The notes beneath the pieces are model-generated. The model had not been told where the DNA came from, did no database searches, and was given only the letters and a program-made list of their open reading frames with translations. A stretch of DNA of 64,000 bases from Enterococcus alishanensis (lineage in GTDB: Bacteria; Bacillota; Bacilli; Lactobacillales; Enterococcaceae). Within the stretch, counting starts at the first letter, position 1. Each line of letters starts with the position of its first letter. This document shows, one piece after another, positions 1 to 8,885 of the stretch. The stretch is taken from the NCBI RefSeq assembly GCF_019218635.1, contig NZ_JAHUZB010000003.1:1-64000 (forward strand). Reading direction: 5' to 3'. A program made the position numbers and the translations under genes.

Positions 1-892
1 ATCATCCCAAGCTTTTGTCACAGTGACACTTGTTTTACCTGGCGTATAGCTATTTGTAATTGTTGTACCGTTAATACTAGTTGAATAGTCTGGAATAGTA
101 TTTTCGGTGACTGTGTAAACTATTTCGTGTCCTTCTTTATACTTAGCCAGATTAGTAAACTGGTAGGTCCAGTTCTCTTTTTCAGTCACTACTTTTGAAT
201 CTATTTTACTTCCATCCGCTAAAAGATTCACAGTAATAGAATTCGGACGCTTTCCATCTTGGTTATTACTATCATTCCAAACTTTTTTACCATCAATTTT
301 TGTTAACTCAGGTGTATGGGCATTCGTAATGATAATATTACCCTTATCATGGTCATTGACGCTAACATCATATCCATCCAATTTGTCTACTTCTTTAACT
401 GTATATTCAATTGTTTTTCCTGCTTCTTTTTCAGGTAAGTCATCCCATGTAGTTGTCCAATTATTGGAATCATTCAGTAGTACAGGCGATTTTAACTTCT
501 CCCCATCTGCATATAATTGCACTTTAATGCCCTCGGGGCGAAGACCATCTTGATTATTACGATCATCCCAAGCTTTTGTCACAGTGACACTTGTTTTACC
601 TGGCGTATAGCTATTTGTAATTGTTGTACCGTTAATACTAGTTGAATAGTCTGGAATCGTATTTTCGGTGACTGTGTAAACTATTTCGTGTCCTTCTTTA
701 TACTTAGCCAGATTAGTAAACTGGTAGGTCCAGTTTTCTTTTTCAGTCACTACTTTTGAATCTATTTTACTTCCATCTGCTAAAAGATTTACAGTAATAG
801 CATTTGGACGCTTTCCATCTTGGTTATTACTATCATTCCAAACTTTTTTACCATCAATTTTTGTTAACTCAGGTGTATGGGCATTCGTAATT
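1..892 (-). repeat. 561-bp tandem repeat of paired Cna_B domains
   Basis: Positions 1-331 recur almost unchanged at 562-892, an exact offset of 561 bp (187 codons, two Cna_B domains). Only scattered substitutions separate the copies (for example tagt/tcgt near 99 and 660). The unit alternates an A domain (KVWNDSNNQDGKRPN) and a B domain (KAWDDRNNQDGLRPE), and probably continues beyond the window edge. Confidence 0.85.
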
Positions 893-2451
893 GTGTTGCC
901 ATCTATACTTGTGGTATACCCAGGCACATCCTGTTCCTCAACAGTATAGACAATTTCTTTTCCATTTTTAAATTTCGGTAAATCAGTAAATTCATATGAC
1001 CATCCTAAATTTTCATTAGTAGTCGTAGTTTGAATAGCTTCCCCGTCGGCCAACAAATTGATTGATATATTATTTGGGCGAATGCCATCTTGATTATTAG
1101 CATCGTCCCATTTTTTTATTCCGGCTAAATTAATTTGTTCAGGATCATTTGAATTGGTTAGAAGAATAGCATTGCCATTATCTGTATCTTTTATCGTGAG
1201 ATCATAACCAGAATTTTCATTTAATTCTTCTCTAGCAGTATAATATAATTTTTCTCCTTGATCGTTCTCTGCTGGTAAATTTGCCCAAATATATTCCCAT
1301 CCATTCTCTTGGTTTAATAATTGTGTATCACCAAATTTGTTTTCCTTACCAGACGTAGTGGCCTCTGTATTTGTATATTCATAGGGTGTATCACTCTGAT
1401 ACAATTGCACTTTTAAGCCTTCAGGCCTTTTTCCATCTTGATTATTATTATCATCCCAGTGTTTTAGGACTGAAAATGATTTGTTGGAGGTGTTTAAATC
1501 AATACTAGCTCTTGTGGTTAGTATTTTTTTAATAGGTTGATATCCTCCAATAGGTTGTACAAACCCTGTGGTCCCAAATACCAAATAATAAGGTTGTCTC
1601 GTCACAAGAGCAGAATCTATATTAAAATAAAGACTAGCATCTTCTGAAGGATTATCATCAATAAGTGTTTTTGGGATATTTATTAAAATAGTACGATCTT
1701 GATAATTATTTTCAATTGTCACATCTTTGGTAATATTTTCTATAGTAGAATTTTTGTATAATTGAACATTAATATTGGTCTCGTTACTATCAATTTTAAA
1801 TAGTTTTTCCGTTTCCGAGTCTAAATTATCTTCAAATTGAAGTTTGTAAAGATAATTATCGCCATCTTCCCCATGAGGAGTTATCTCACTGGCATTTATT
1901 TCGACATTGTTCAATCTATCAATCATTTCTTGATAAGAGTGGTCATCAGTTGGTTTTGCTTTTGCTTCATTATATAGTTCATTAACTATCGGATTCGATG
2001 TGAGTAACTTGTCACTAAATTTTCCTCCAGTAAATTTCCATATAACAATTTGAGTAGCAGCATATCTGGTCAATTCATTTGCATCTTTGTAGGCAGGGAT
2101 ATTTTTAACTTCTTCATTTTTTCCTTGATTTTGATAAAAATTTTCCATTAACCATAAAACAGAACTAGGTAGTTTTTCATTTAAATCCGCCCGATAATCA
2201 TTTCCAGTAGGATAATATTTACTTTCATCTAAACAAAAATATAAATTTTTTTCATTGTCCACTAAGGTATAAAGTCTAGAATTAAGCATATCTAAGTTAT
2301 CCAACTTTACTTCTGCATTATTTTTTAAATTTGCATCAATTCGAACATTGGTTATAGGATTAGGAGGTAGTATAGTAGTTTCTGCATGTACTGTCTTTGT
2401 AACAGTTATAAAACTAAAGAGTAGCGCCAGTATAAAAATTAATTTCTTCAT
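1..2451 (-). CDS. Thioester-domain (TQXA) Cna_B-repeat surface adhesin, C-terminus outside window
   Basis: An open frame runs from an ATG at 2451 off the left edge (817 codons, no stop), so the C-terminus and any LPXTG anchor lie outside. Residues 1-24 form a signal peptide ending VHAE. Residues 60-140 look like a thioester domain: Cys73 (YFCLDES) and the TQ pair at 133-134 in AATQIVIW are the residues expected to form the internal Cys-Gln thioester. From about residue 330 there are repeated Cna_B-type domains, each opening with a W-[DN]-D-x-N-N-Q-D-G-x-R-P motif and closing with YT[AV]xE plus a T[IN]TN strand. Thioester adhesins of this family attach covalently to host ligands, and Cna_B domains form isopeptide-stabilised stalks. 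Function is inferred from family. A sortase A gene lies downstream. Confidence 0.85.
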   Translation of the reverse strand, partial: MKKLIFILALLFSFITVTKTVHAETTILPPNPITNVRIDANLKNNAEVKLDNLDMLNSRLYTLVDNEKNLYFCLDESKYYPTGNDYRADLNEKLPSSVLWLMENFYQNQGKNEEVKNIPAYKDANELTRYAATQIVIWKFTGGKFSDKLLTSNPIVNELYNEAKAKPTDDHSYQEMIDRLNNVEINASEITPHGEDGDNYLYKLQFEDNLDSETEKLFKIDSNETNINVQLYKNSTIENITKDVTIENNYQDRTILINIPKTLIDDNPSEDASLYFNIDSALVTRQPYYLVFGTTGFVQPIGGYQPIKKILTTRASIDLNTSNKSFSVLKHWDDNNNQDGKRPEGLKVQLYQSDTPYEYTNTEATTSGKENKFGDTQLLNQENGWEYIWANLPAENDQGEKLYYTAREELNENSGYDLTIKDTDNGNAILLTNSNDPEQINLAGIKKWDDANNQDGIRPNNISINLLADGEAIQTTTTNENLGWSYEFTDLPKFKNGKEIVYTVEEQDVPGYTTSIDGNTITNAHTPELTKIDGKKVWNDSNNQDGKRPNAITVNLLADGSKIDSKVVTEKENWTYQFTNLAKYKEGHEIVYTVTENTIPDYSTSINGTTITNSYTPGKTSVTVTKAWDDRNNQDGLRPEGIKVQLYADGEKLKSPVLLNDSNNWTTTWDDLPEKEAGKTIEYTVKEVDKLDGYDVSVNDHDKGNIIITNAHTPELTKIDGKKVWNDSNNQDGKRPNSITVNLLADGSKIDSKVVTEKENWTYQFTNLAKYKEGHEIVYTVTENTIPDYSTSINGTTITNSYTPGKTSVTVTKAWDD

Positions 2452-2798
2452 AGTTATCCTCTTTCTTTTTTGATTATTTTATTGTAGCTAAATTTAAATG
2501 TAACTAGTGTAGTTTATCAACAAAAATATGGAGCAGACATACTACAAGTGTTATTTAAATAAATTATAATATTCAATTTAAAATCAATGAGAGGCACTTA
2601 TATAGCGAAAATAAAGAGGATGGAAACATGAAATTAACTACTCTTATAATGTACTGATGTCTTGATCTCTTAAATAATCATTATTTTATATTTAATATAT
2701 TTAGTGAACTTCTAACATCCATAATTGACTGGGAGATAAGTTTAATGCCCACAAATCATAAAGGGAACGTAACATAAGTCATAGTTGTTATTTTGAAA
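2452..2798. other. AT-rich intergenic stretch, nothing recognised
   Basis: This is the upstream region of the thioester adhesin. It is very AT-rich, holds no convincing open frame, and shows no promoter I would commit to. Confidence 0.4.
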
Positions 2799-2848
2799 AA
2801 GTTGGCTCCTGGAAACTGTAAATGATTTCTGGGAGCCAACTTATTTAC
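2799..2848 (-). terminator. Intrinsic terminator-like hairpin
   Basis: An 11-bp stem, AAGTTGGCTCC at 2799-2809 with GGAGCCAACTT at 2832-2842. Read on the minus strand it is followed by a short T run. It probably served the decayed gene at 2996-3370. Confidence 0.55.
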
Positions 2849-2995
2849 GTACTCAAAATGTTGATATATTTTCTTGCAGCTAGAGTGCTCATATTTAATG
2901 CCCTAATAGGAGGATTGGTTCTTTCTTCACCTCTCCCATCCCTCCATACAACGCAGCCCTCATTCACGCAAAGACTGGTTCTAGATCAATTTTTC

Positions 2996-3370
2996 TTATT
3001 GCGCAGATTTTTCCATTTTTAAGTTCTGAAAGTAAAGCTCATTGTTTACATTAAAATAATCCGTCAAAGGACTAACCTTAATGATGTACGTATTGCCACC
3101 TTGGATTAACGCTTCTTGAATTGTTTCTTTTTTAGTATATTTTTCTGTTTGTACTCTTTGATATCTCGAGCATAGCTATAGATTTTTTGCGTATTTGTTC
3201 GGTACGGATTGAAATTGAGGGGAAAAGAACTAGCTTTAATCTTCCCGCACAGATCATAATTTCGAGGACGCCAAAAAAGATCAAGCTCATTGATTTCAAG
3301 GGATTCGACGCGTTCATTGATAAACTAAGTGGTATTATCTTCTTTTGGGTAATAGCAAGTTGAGATATCC
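2996..3370 (-). pseudogene. Decayed small gene, family not recognised
   Basis: Minus-strand translation gives coherent protein-like stretches in two frames. One contains NERVESLEINELDLFWRPRN and YARDIKEYKQ. A shifted frame contains KKETIQEALIQGGNTYIIKV and ends KMEKSAQ-stop at 2996. A frameshift near 3140 and upstream stops break it. I do not recognise the family. The terminator-like hairpin at 2799-2848 lies downstream, as expected for a former transcription unit. Confidence 0.4.
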
Positions 3371-3443
3371 AAAGTGAGCATATTTACTTTAATTCCTTTC
3401 GGAGATTGAATGATTGAGAGTACGATTACCACTGCTATTTTAC

Positions 3444-3492
3444 AAAAAAACTCCAGAAATGGACGGTTTTCCGCCATTTCTGGAGTTTTTTC
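3444..3492. terminator. Bidirectional intrinsic terminator
   Basis: A 12-bp perfect stem, CTCCAGAAATGG (3451-3462) and CCATTTCTGGAG (3474-3485), flanked by A7 on the left and T6 on the right. It can therefore work on either strand. It sits just downstream of the minus-strand gene at 3534-3839. Confidence 0.8.
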
Positions 3493-3533
3493 GGAGACTT
3501 ATGTTATAGACTCAAGGAATTAAAGACTTTCTA

Positions 3534-3839
3534 TTACAATACAATTCCCGCAGTATCTTTTATCTTCTTTCCCATTTCTTTAACTTTTTCTCGACTAGTT
3601 TTAACGTTTTTAATGATTTGATTAAGTGAGTCTAGCTCGCTATCAGATAAATCATCAACAATATCTAATAATTTTTCGTTACCATTAAATTTATCTTTAA
3701 CAACTTTTTTAGTTTTGTAGCGAGTTACCTCACGTTCAAACTTACCTAGTATTTTTTCTGAACAGTTAATTGTAGCGTATGCACCAGCAATAGTTAGTAC
3801 ACCAATTCCAATTTTAGTACATGTTTTCATAGCATTCAT
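3534..3839 (-). CDS. Small hypothetical protein with N-terminal membrane/signal segment
   Basis: A 101-residue protein not assigned to a family. Residues 6-26 are hydrophobic (a signal or anchor segment with Cys26). The rest is charged and probably helical, rich in Lys, Glu and Asp, with a run at 60-100 that could form a coiled coil. The start ATG at 3839 follows an AAGGAAT-type ribosome site. A strong terminator lies 42 bp downstream. It sits between a decayed gene and the sortase operon, so an accessory or mobile origin is plausible. No function can be given. Confidence 0.55.
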   Translation of the reverse strand: MNAMKTCTKIGIGVLTIAGAYATINCSEKILGKFEREVTRYKTKKVVKDKFNGNEKLLDIVDDLSDSELDSLNQIIKNVKTSREKVKEMGKKIKDTAGIVL

Positions 3840-3999
3840 TCCTTCTTTAAAAGATATATTTTTGTATCTTCATTTTACTCAATACTAGGCTTAAATACGT
3901 TTTATGTCTAATCATAACTAAGATTCAATTAACTTCCATGCTAAAGTAACACTTACAATTTACAGCATTTTAATTAAGATAGATGAATATTGAATATAA

Positions 4000-4590
4000 T
4001 TACTCTATGATTTCTTTATTAGTATGGAAAAGAACTTCTTTAATAACTATGTTTCTCTTACACAAGAATAAAAGGTATGACAGACTAGAAAAACCATATA
4101 AAGACCACGTGAACCAAGCCTGTGATCCTTTCTGAAAATCTTGTAATCTATATATAGAAAATAAATCCTCAAGTAGTTCCCCATAAAGTGCTGAATTTAA
4201 TTGAACCTTACTGGCTGTAAAAATTACTTGGATTACCACTTGAATCACAAAAATGGTAATCCAACCGATCAAATAATGTAGACCACCTTTCACGGCCACT
4301 TGATTTTTATATATATTCTTTTTTTCACCATTATCGTCAAAGTAAACATACATCGGGATTAAGTGCTGCCTGATCATTGCATATTTTGCTTGATAATAGC
4401 CTACTGAGGAACCAATAAAAATACATAAAAGTAAAATGATTAAATTATTTTGACTGTAATGAAATTGAAAGATCACTTGTAGCAAGGAAAAAGAGGGCAA
4501 AAAATAATAAGTTAATTTACTAACGGATTCATACGAGAATTGCTTTCTTATAAAATAAAGCAACATTAGGATTATTAAAAATGAAATCAA
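4000..4590 (-). CDS. Polytopic membrane protein of unknown function
   Basis: A 196-residue protein with about five hydrophobic segments: roughly residues 2-14, 29-42, 49-65, 105-127 and 161-178. A polar insert near residues 80-100 (YVYFDDNGEKKNIYKN) may form a loop. It lies 18 bp downstream of the sortase gene on the same strand and is probably co-transcribed with it. The arrangement hints at a role in surface protein display, but nothing in the sequence identifies a function. Confidence 0.55.
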   Translation of the reverse strand: MISFLIILMLLYFIRKQFSYESVSKLTYYFLPSFSLLQVIFQFHYSQNNLIILLLCIFIGSSVGYYQAKYAMIRQHLIPMYVYFDDNGEKKNIYKNQVAVKGGLHYLIGWITIFVIQVVIQVIFTASKVQLNSALYGELLEDLFSIYRLQDFQKGSQAWFTWSLYGFSSLSYLLFLCKRNIVIKEVLFHTNKEIIE

Positions 4591-4608
4591 ATTAGAACCT
4601 CTTTCCTA

Positions 4609-5304
4609 TTAATAGGTTTTTTCTTCCATATTAAAAGCATTTGTCATGTCTTTATCAGCACTTAATACAGGTACTATTTGCTGTAACTCTCCTTGAACAA
4701 TTACTCTGTTTATTCCACTCACATCTCCACATGTAACTAAAGTAACTAATGATTTATCAGGTACTTCATCTAGCCATTGGACTGCTGTGGGATCCACCTT
4801 TTCTTTTGAAGTGACTTTGTACTCATAAATATTTTCTAAGTCAGTTAAGTAGATAGTTGCGCCCAAATTAACTTTTCCTAAAGGTGAAAATAATAAATCA
4901 TCCTCATAAGCATGGTGACTTGCTAATCCATAGTTACCCACTCCCATTTGCTGATTCTCTTTAGTCGTACCAGCACCCCACAACAATGCTTCGTTGGATA
5001 ATCCCTTAAATATGGGTAAATTGATAGCTACGCTAGGTATCGCTACTCCGCCAATAACTGGTAAGCGTTTGTTAGATAATTTAGCTTTTAATACAGCTTC
5101 ACTACTGATGGGTTGCACTCCATCAAAATCAAAAGTTTCTTTCTTTTTTTTATTTTCTTGTATTTCTTTTTTTGTTACATTGGAGACTTGATACTGTTCA
5201 CTTGTTTTACTAATGATAAAATTTTTTATCTGATTGTTAAAAATTAAAGCTAATCCAATTAATAATAAAAGAATCAAAGGGATTGTTTTAACTATTTTTT
5301 TCAT
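4609..5304 (-). CDS. srtA: Class A sortase
   Basis: A 231-residue membrane-anchored transpeptidase that cleaves LPXTG proteins between Thr and Gly and joins them to the cell wall precursor. Residues 5-24 form the N-terminal membrane anchor. The catalytic set is visible: His130 in LASHHAY, Cys192 in LVTCGD, and Arg200 in INRVIVQG. Length and motif order fit class A. The likely substrates are the LPQTGE protein at 5917-8100 and the adhesin at 1-2451. It heads a two-gene unit with the membrane protein at 4000-4590. Whether it is the housekeeping sortase or an island-specific copy cannot be told from the window; the accessory neighbourhood favours the second. Confidence 0.9.
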   Translation of the reverse strand: MKKIVKTIPLILLLLIGLALIFNNQIKNFIISKTSEQYQVSNVTKKEIQENKKKKETFDFDGVQPISSEAVLKAKLSNKRLPVIGGVAIPSVAINLPIFKGLSNEALLWGAGTTKENQQMGVGNYGLASHHAYEDDLLFSPLGKVNLGATIYLTDLENIYEYKVTSKEKVDPTAVQWLDEVPDKSLVTLVTCGDVSGINRVIVQGELQQIVPVLSADKDMTNAFNMEEKTY

Positions 5305-5531
5305 ACATACCCCTCTTTATTTAATATTTCCAGTAACATAGTCCAACGTACAACCCTTTTCTAGATTGTAGATAATACGCTGTAAATAATCGTGCTGCCT
5401 TCGATACTTTGCGCCTCCGCTTGAACCCCAAGGCAAAGTAACTCATTATTTTTTCAAATAAGATATCATACATAATTTTTCATCTGTCTCAGATAGTCTG
5501 CTACTTAATTGGCATATTGTACCATTGTTCC
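5305..5531. other. Intergenic, degenerate sequence
   Basis: No open frame. It lies between the sortase start and the transposase remnant, and may be the decayed tail of the same insertion sequence. No inverted-repeat ends were recognised. Confidence 0.35.
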
Positions 5532-5700
5532 TTAGTTCCCTATAACTAATGAAATCCAATCATTATTGTACCAACGAATATAGTTATCAATTCCAATTAT
5601 TGCTCCACCTATTTGCATAAACGCTTGGAAGTTTATATGTCCACGCTTCTAATTCAAGTGAAAACACTCAATTCTAGCATTATCTTCTGAGCATCTATTA
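5532..5700 (-). pseudogene. IS3-family transposase (OrfB) C-terminal remnant
   Basis: Minus-strand translation from 5693 reads CSEDNARIECFHLN, stop, KRGHINFQAF, then IGIDNYIRWYNNDWISL and a stop at 5532. The pattern C-S-x-D-N-A-x-x-E-x-F-H followed by YI-x-WYNN is the hallmark of the IS3/IS150-type DDE integrase core, including the final catalytic Glu. An internal stop and the lack of the upstream DDE part show it is dead. It supports past IS activity in this surface-protein region. Confidence 0.65.
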
Positions 5701-5824
5701 CGAGAATGTGTATGCTTTATCTGATTATTTTTTCATAGATTTCTATATGGAATCAAAAATATACTAAGCCAGAAAAAATAATACTATTGATTAAACCATA
5801 AAAAAATCCTACATACAACAAAGA

Positions 5825-5854
5825 CGCGGCTAGGCAAAAGAACACCTATCCGCG
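5825..5854 (-). terminator. Probable terminator of the MucBP-LPXTG gene
   Basis: A stem of CGCGG-C-TAGG with CCTA-T-CCGCG (one internal mismatch) about 60 bp downstream of the stop at 5917. The T tract on the minus strand is modest. Confidence 0.45.
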
Positions 5855-5916
5855 TGAATTACTCTATTGATTTTCTTTCAATAGTTGGCAATTAGCTCAA
5901 GTATGAAATGAATTTT

Positions 5917-8100
5917 TTATCTAATTTTTTTTTGTCTTGAAATAAATATACCTATTCCAATGACTAGAATTACTCCACCAAGTAATGTGAATAATATAGT
6001 CTTTGATTCACCAGTTTGAGGAAGAAATTTCATTATTGGTTTTGAATTAATAGGTATATTACTATCTGTGGGAATTACAGAAGAGACCTGATTATTCGTA
6101 TAAACGTAGGTAACCGTTTGTGGATCAGTTGTAAATGTTCCTGACGCAGCTCCTTTAACTTCTTTAAACGTATAACCATCAATAGTTAGTTTCTCTGATG
6201 TATAAGGTTCCCCAACATTACCGGATTTAACCACATTAGGTGCAATAGTATTACCTTTAGTATCTTGATATTGAATAGTTACCTCAGCTTTTTTATCAGG
6301 ATCCTTTGTATAAACGTAGGTAACCGTTTGTGGATTAGTTGTAAATGTTCCTGAAGCTTGTCCTTTAACTTCTTTATACGTATAACCATCGATAGTTAGT
6401 TTCTCTGATGTATAAGGTTCCCCAACATTACCGGATTTAACATCGTTAGGTGCAATAGTATTGCCTTCGGTGTCTTGGTATTGAATAGTTACTCCACCAC
6501 CTTTATCAGGATCCTTTGTATAAACGTAGGTAACCGTTTGTGGATCAGTAGTAAATGTTCCTGAAGCATTACCTTTAACTTCTTTAAACGTATAACCATC
6601 AATAGTTAGTTCTTCTGATGTATAAGTATCACCAATATTTCCGGATTTAACATCGTTAGGTACCAGGGTATTACCTTCTGTATCTTGATATTGAATAGTT
6701 ACCTCCGCTTTTTTAACAGGATCCTTTGTATAAACGTAGGTAACCGTTTGTGGATCAGTAGTAAATGTTCCTGAAGCATTACCTTTAACTTCTTTAAACG
6801 TATAACCATCAATAGTTAGTTCTTCTGATGTATAAGTATCACCAATATTTCCGGATTTAACATCGTTAGGTACCAGGGTATTACCTTCTGTATCTTGATA
6901 TTGAATAGTTACCTCCGCTTTTTTAACAGGATCCTTTGTATAAACGTAGGTAACCGTTTGTGGATCAGTAGTAAATGTTCCTGAAGCATTACCTTTAACT
7001 TCTTTAAATGTATAACCATCAATAGTTAGTTCCTCTGATGTATAAGGATCCCCAACATTACCAGATTTAACCTCGTTAGGTGCAAGGGTATTACCTTCTG
7101 TATCTTGATATTGAATAGTTACATTCTCTCCTATTTCTATAGGTTTTTTCAAATATATATCTGTGTTTAATTGTGTACTAAAACGATAATTACCTAATAA
7201 GCTTCTAGTAGGTATTAACATATGATATAACGATAAACTAGTACTTAAAGGTTCATCTAAATCAATATCTGATAAATCGATATCACCTTTCTTTAATTTA
7301 AAAACCAAATTATCATTTTCTAGATATATAGCATAAACTAACTTTATGTTTTCTTGAGAAACATATACATAATCCAAAAAATTTAACGGGTTTTCTGCCT
7401 CTTCTGTTGTATCAAAATCATTGTCCCATACCGCTTCTAATGGATCTATGGACAAGATTGCACCACTATATGATTCCGAAAATGGTGTTCCTTTTTGATA
7501 AAAATTAGAAATAGGTAGGACTATATTTCTGTAGTCATCGATAGTTGTTTCTAAACGTAAATTAGTTGTTCGATTTATTGACTGACTGTCAGCTAAAGAA
7601 AAAGATGAATAAGTATTATCACCATTTAAATAATCCCAAAATAGAGAAAAATTTGTGAATTCCGAGTTATAATTTTCATTAAAAATCGTATGATTTCTTT
7701 TTGCATTATTTTTGATATCTAAAAAGTAGGATTGATCTATACTCATAAATGTATTAGTTGTATGATACAAGCTAATATCTACATTTAACATTCCTGAAAT
7801 AAATTCTAAACCTTTCAAATTTTCTACATAGTAACGTCCGCTATCACTGGCTGTGTTAAGATCATCTGTTAGCATAAGGTCCACATAGGATTCTTGATTG
7901 TTTTCTAATATTTCTTTTGTTAAATGATCAACATCAACATTATACTTCTCAGCCACCGCTTTTTGTAAATTTTTATCGGGCATCCAGGTATCAATTGCTT
8001 CACTATAACTTGTAGTTGTTTCAGCAGCAGCAGAAATCGGCAAAATTAATTGACCTAACATTATTATGATTATACATAATAAACTATATGATTTTTTCAT
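5917..8100 (-). CDS. MucBP-repeat LPXTG cell-wall-anchored protein
   Basis: A 727-residue surface protein. Residues 1-27 are a signal peptide. Residues 35-330 form a unique N-terminal region that starts WMPDKNLQKAV, resembling the cap of internalin-like proteins but without clear leucine-rich repeats. Five MucBP-type repeats of about 70 residues follow (VTIQYQDTEGN ... TVTYVYTKDP). The C-terminus has LPQTGE at 693-698, a hydrophobic segment and a basic tail (RQKKIR), so sortase anchoring is expected. MucBP domains bind mucins in other lactic acid bacteria, so an adhesion role is an inference. The ATG at 8100 is preceded by AGGAG. Repeats 2 and 3 are identical in protein sequence. Confidence 0.9.
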   Translation of the reverse strand: MKKSYSLLCIIIIMLGQLILPISAAAETTTSYSEAIDTWMPDKNLQKAVAEKYNVDVDHLTKEILENNQESYVDLMLTDDLNTASDSGRYYVENLKGLEFISGMLNVDISLYHTTNTFMSIDQSYFLDIKNNAKRNHTIFNENYNSEFTNFSLFWDYLNGDNTYSSFSLADSQSINRTTNLRLETTIDDYRNIVLPISNFYQKGTPFSESYSGAILSIDPLEAVWDNDFDTTEEAENPLNFLDYVYVSQENIKLVYAIYLENDNLVFKLKKGDIDLSDIDLDEPLSTSLSLYHMLIPTRSLLGNYRFSTQLNTDIYLKKPIEIGENVTIQYQDTEGNTLAPNEVKSGNVGDPYTSEELTIDGYTFKEVKGNASGTFTTDPQTVTYVYTKDPVKKAEVTIQYQDTEGNTLVPNDVKSGNIGDTYTSEELTIDGYTFKEVKGNASGTFTTDPQTVTYVYTKDPVKKAEVTIQYQDTEGNTLVPNDVKSGNIGDTYTSEELTIDGYTFKEVKGNASGTFTTDPQTVTYVYTKDPDKGGGVTIQYQDTEGNTIAPNDVKSGNVGEPYTSEKLTIDGYTYKEVKGQASGTFTTNPQTVTYVYTKDPDKKAEVTIQYQDTKGNTIAPNVVKSGNVGEPYTSEKLTIDGYTFKEVKGAASGTFTTDPQTVTYVYTNNQVSSVIPTDSNIPINSKPIMKFLPQTGESKTILFTLLGGVILVIGIGIFISRQKKIR
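6090..7122 (-). repeat. Five tandem 210-bp MucBP repeats
   Basis: Five in-frame copies of about 210 bp (70 codons). The copies covering roughly 6504-6713 and 6714-6923 are nearly identical in DNA, pointing to recent unequal recombination or slippage. The outer copies have diverged. Confidence 0.85.
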
Positions 8101-8177
8101 TTTGTTCTCCTATAAATTATTTATTTAAAATATTTTGGATATCGCGTGATTGTGAGATTATATCGGTTAATTTACAG

Positions 8178-8420
8178 TCTTTTTTTTATTTTAAATTTAC
8201 TATATATTATAAAAACACCGATGATTAGAATTTCCCCGCTAAGTATTGCGAATAGTATAGTTTGTGGATCAGTAGTAAATGTTCCTGAAAACAGTATGAC
8301 TGTTTAAACAAAATTAATACTTAGTTTTTCTGATGTATAGCACCCCCAACATTACCGGACTTAATCACATTAGATGAAATAGTGTCACCTTCGATATTCT
8401 GATATTGAATGGTGCAATTA
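8178..8420 (-). pseudogene. Fragment of a second MucBP-LPXTG gene
   Basis: This stretch matches the 3' end of the neighbouring gene. Around 8218-8262 it resembles the anchor-coding DNA at 5950-6000. Further along, gtttgtggatcagtagtaaa and ttctgatgtata repeat the MucBP coding DNA, and 8346-8420 repeats the accaacattaccggattt region. Stops and deletions break all frames. It looks like a collapsed duplicate of the gene at 5917-8100. Confidence 0.7.
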
Positions 8421-8785
8421 ATAGTAAACATAATTCAGAACTCACTATTAAAAATATTAATAAAATACCAGTCAATATTTTATATTTTAACCAAAACCAA
8501 TAATTATTTCAACTTTTATTCCAATAAACGAAATAAATTCATTTTATTTAACAATAAAATGAATTTAATAATTTTTTAACTGTTAATTGATTTTTCCAAA
8601 AAATAGATATTTTATAAGAACTAAATTCATTTAGAGTACATTAAGAATTATTTATAAATAGAAAATCTATTTTTTTATGTTAATTGAATAATTTTTTTAG
8701 TTGACATAATAAAATCATAAAAAGTTAACCTGATGCAGGCGTAATTTAATTGGTAATTTTAAATAACTTTATATATCTATAAATT
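8421..8785. other. Very AT-rich intergenic stretch
   Basis: No open frame or recognised element. A TTGACA at 8701 has no convincing -10 partner at the right distance. Confidence 0.35.
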
Positions 8786-8805
8786 GAAACATACAATAAT
8801 TAGAG

Positions 8806-8839
8806 ATGACTGCTACTTAATAAGTTCATATGGTATAAT
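8806..8839 (+). promoter_or_regulatory. Extended -10 promoter of the DUF5648 gene
   Basis: TGGTATAAT at 8831-8839 is an extended -10 (TGnTATAAT). The -35 is weak (TGAC near 8807). The ribosome site AAGGAGGA and the ATG at 8886 follow about 35-45 bp later. Confidence 0.5.
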
Positions 8840-8885
8840 TAATTTCCAAAATATTTCAAAATTTTATTACACAAGGAGGAGTTAT

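Noticed and set aside
2822-3022. 66-codon plus-strand open frame
   Set aside because: No ribosome site, unusual composition, and it overlaps a terminator-like hairpin and a decayed minus-strand gene.
8701-8706. TTGACA as the -35 of the DUF5648 gene
   Set aside because: It is more than 120 bp from the strong extended -10 at 8831 and no -10 lies 17 bp after it.
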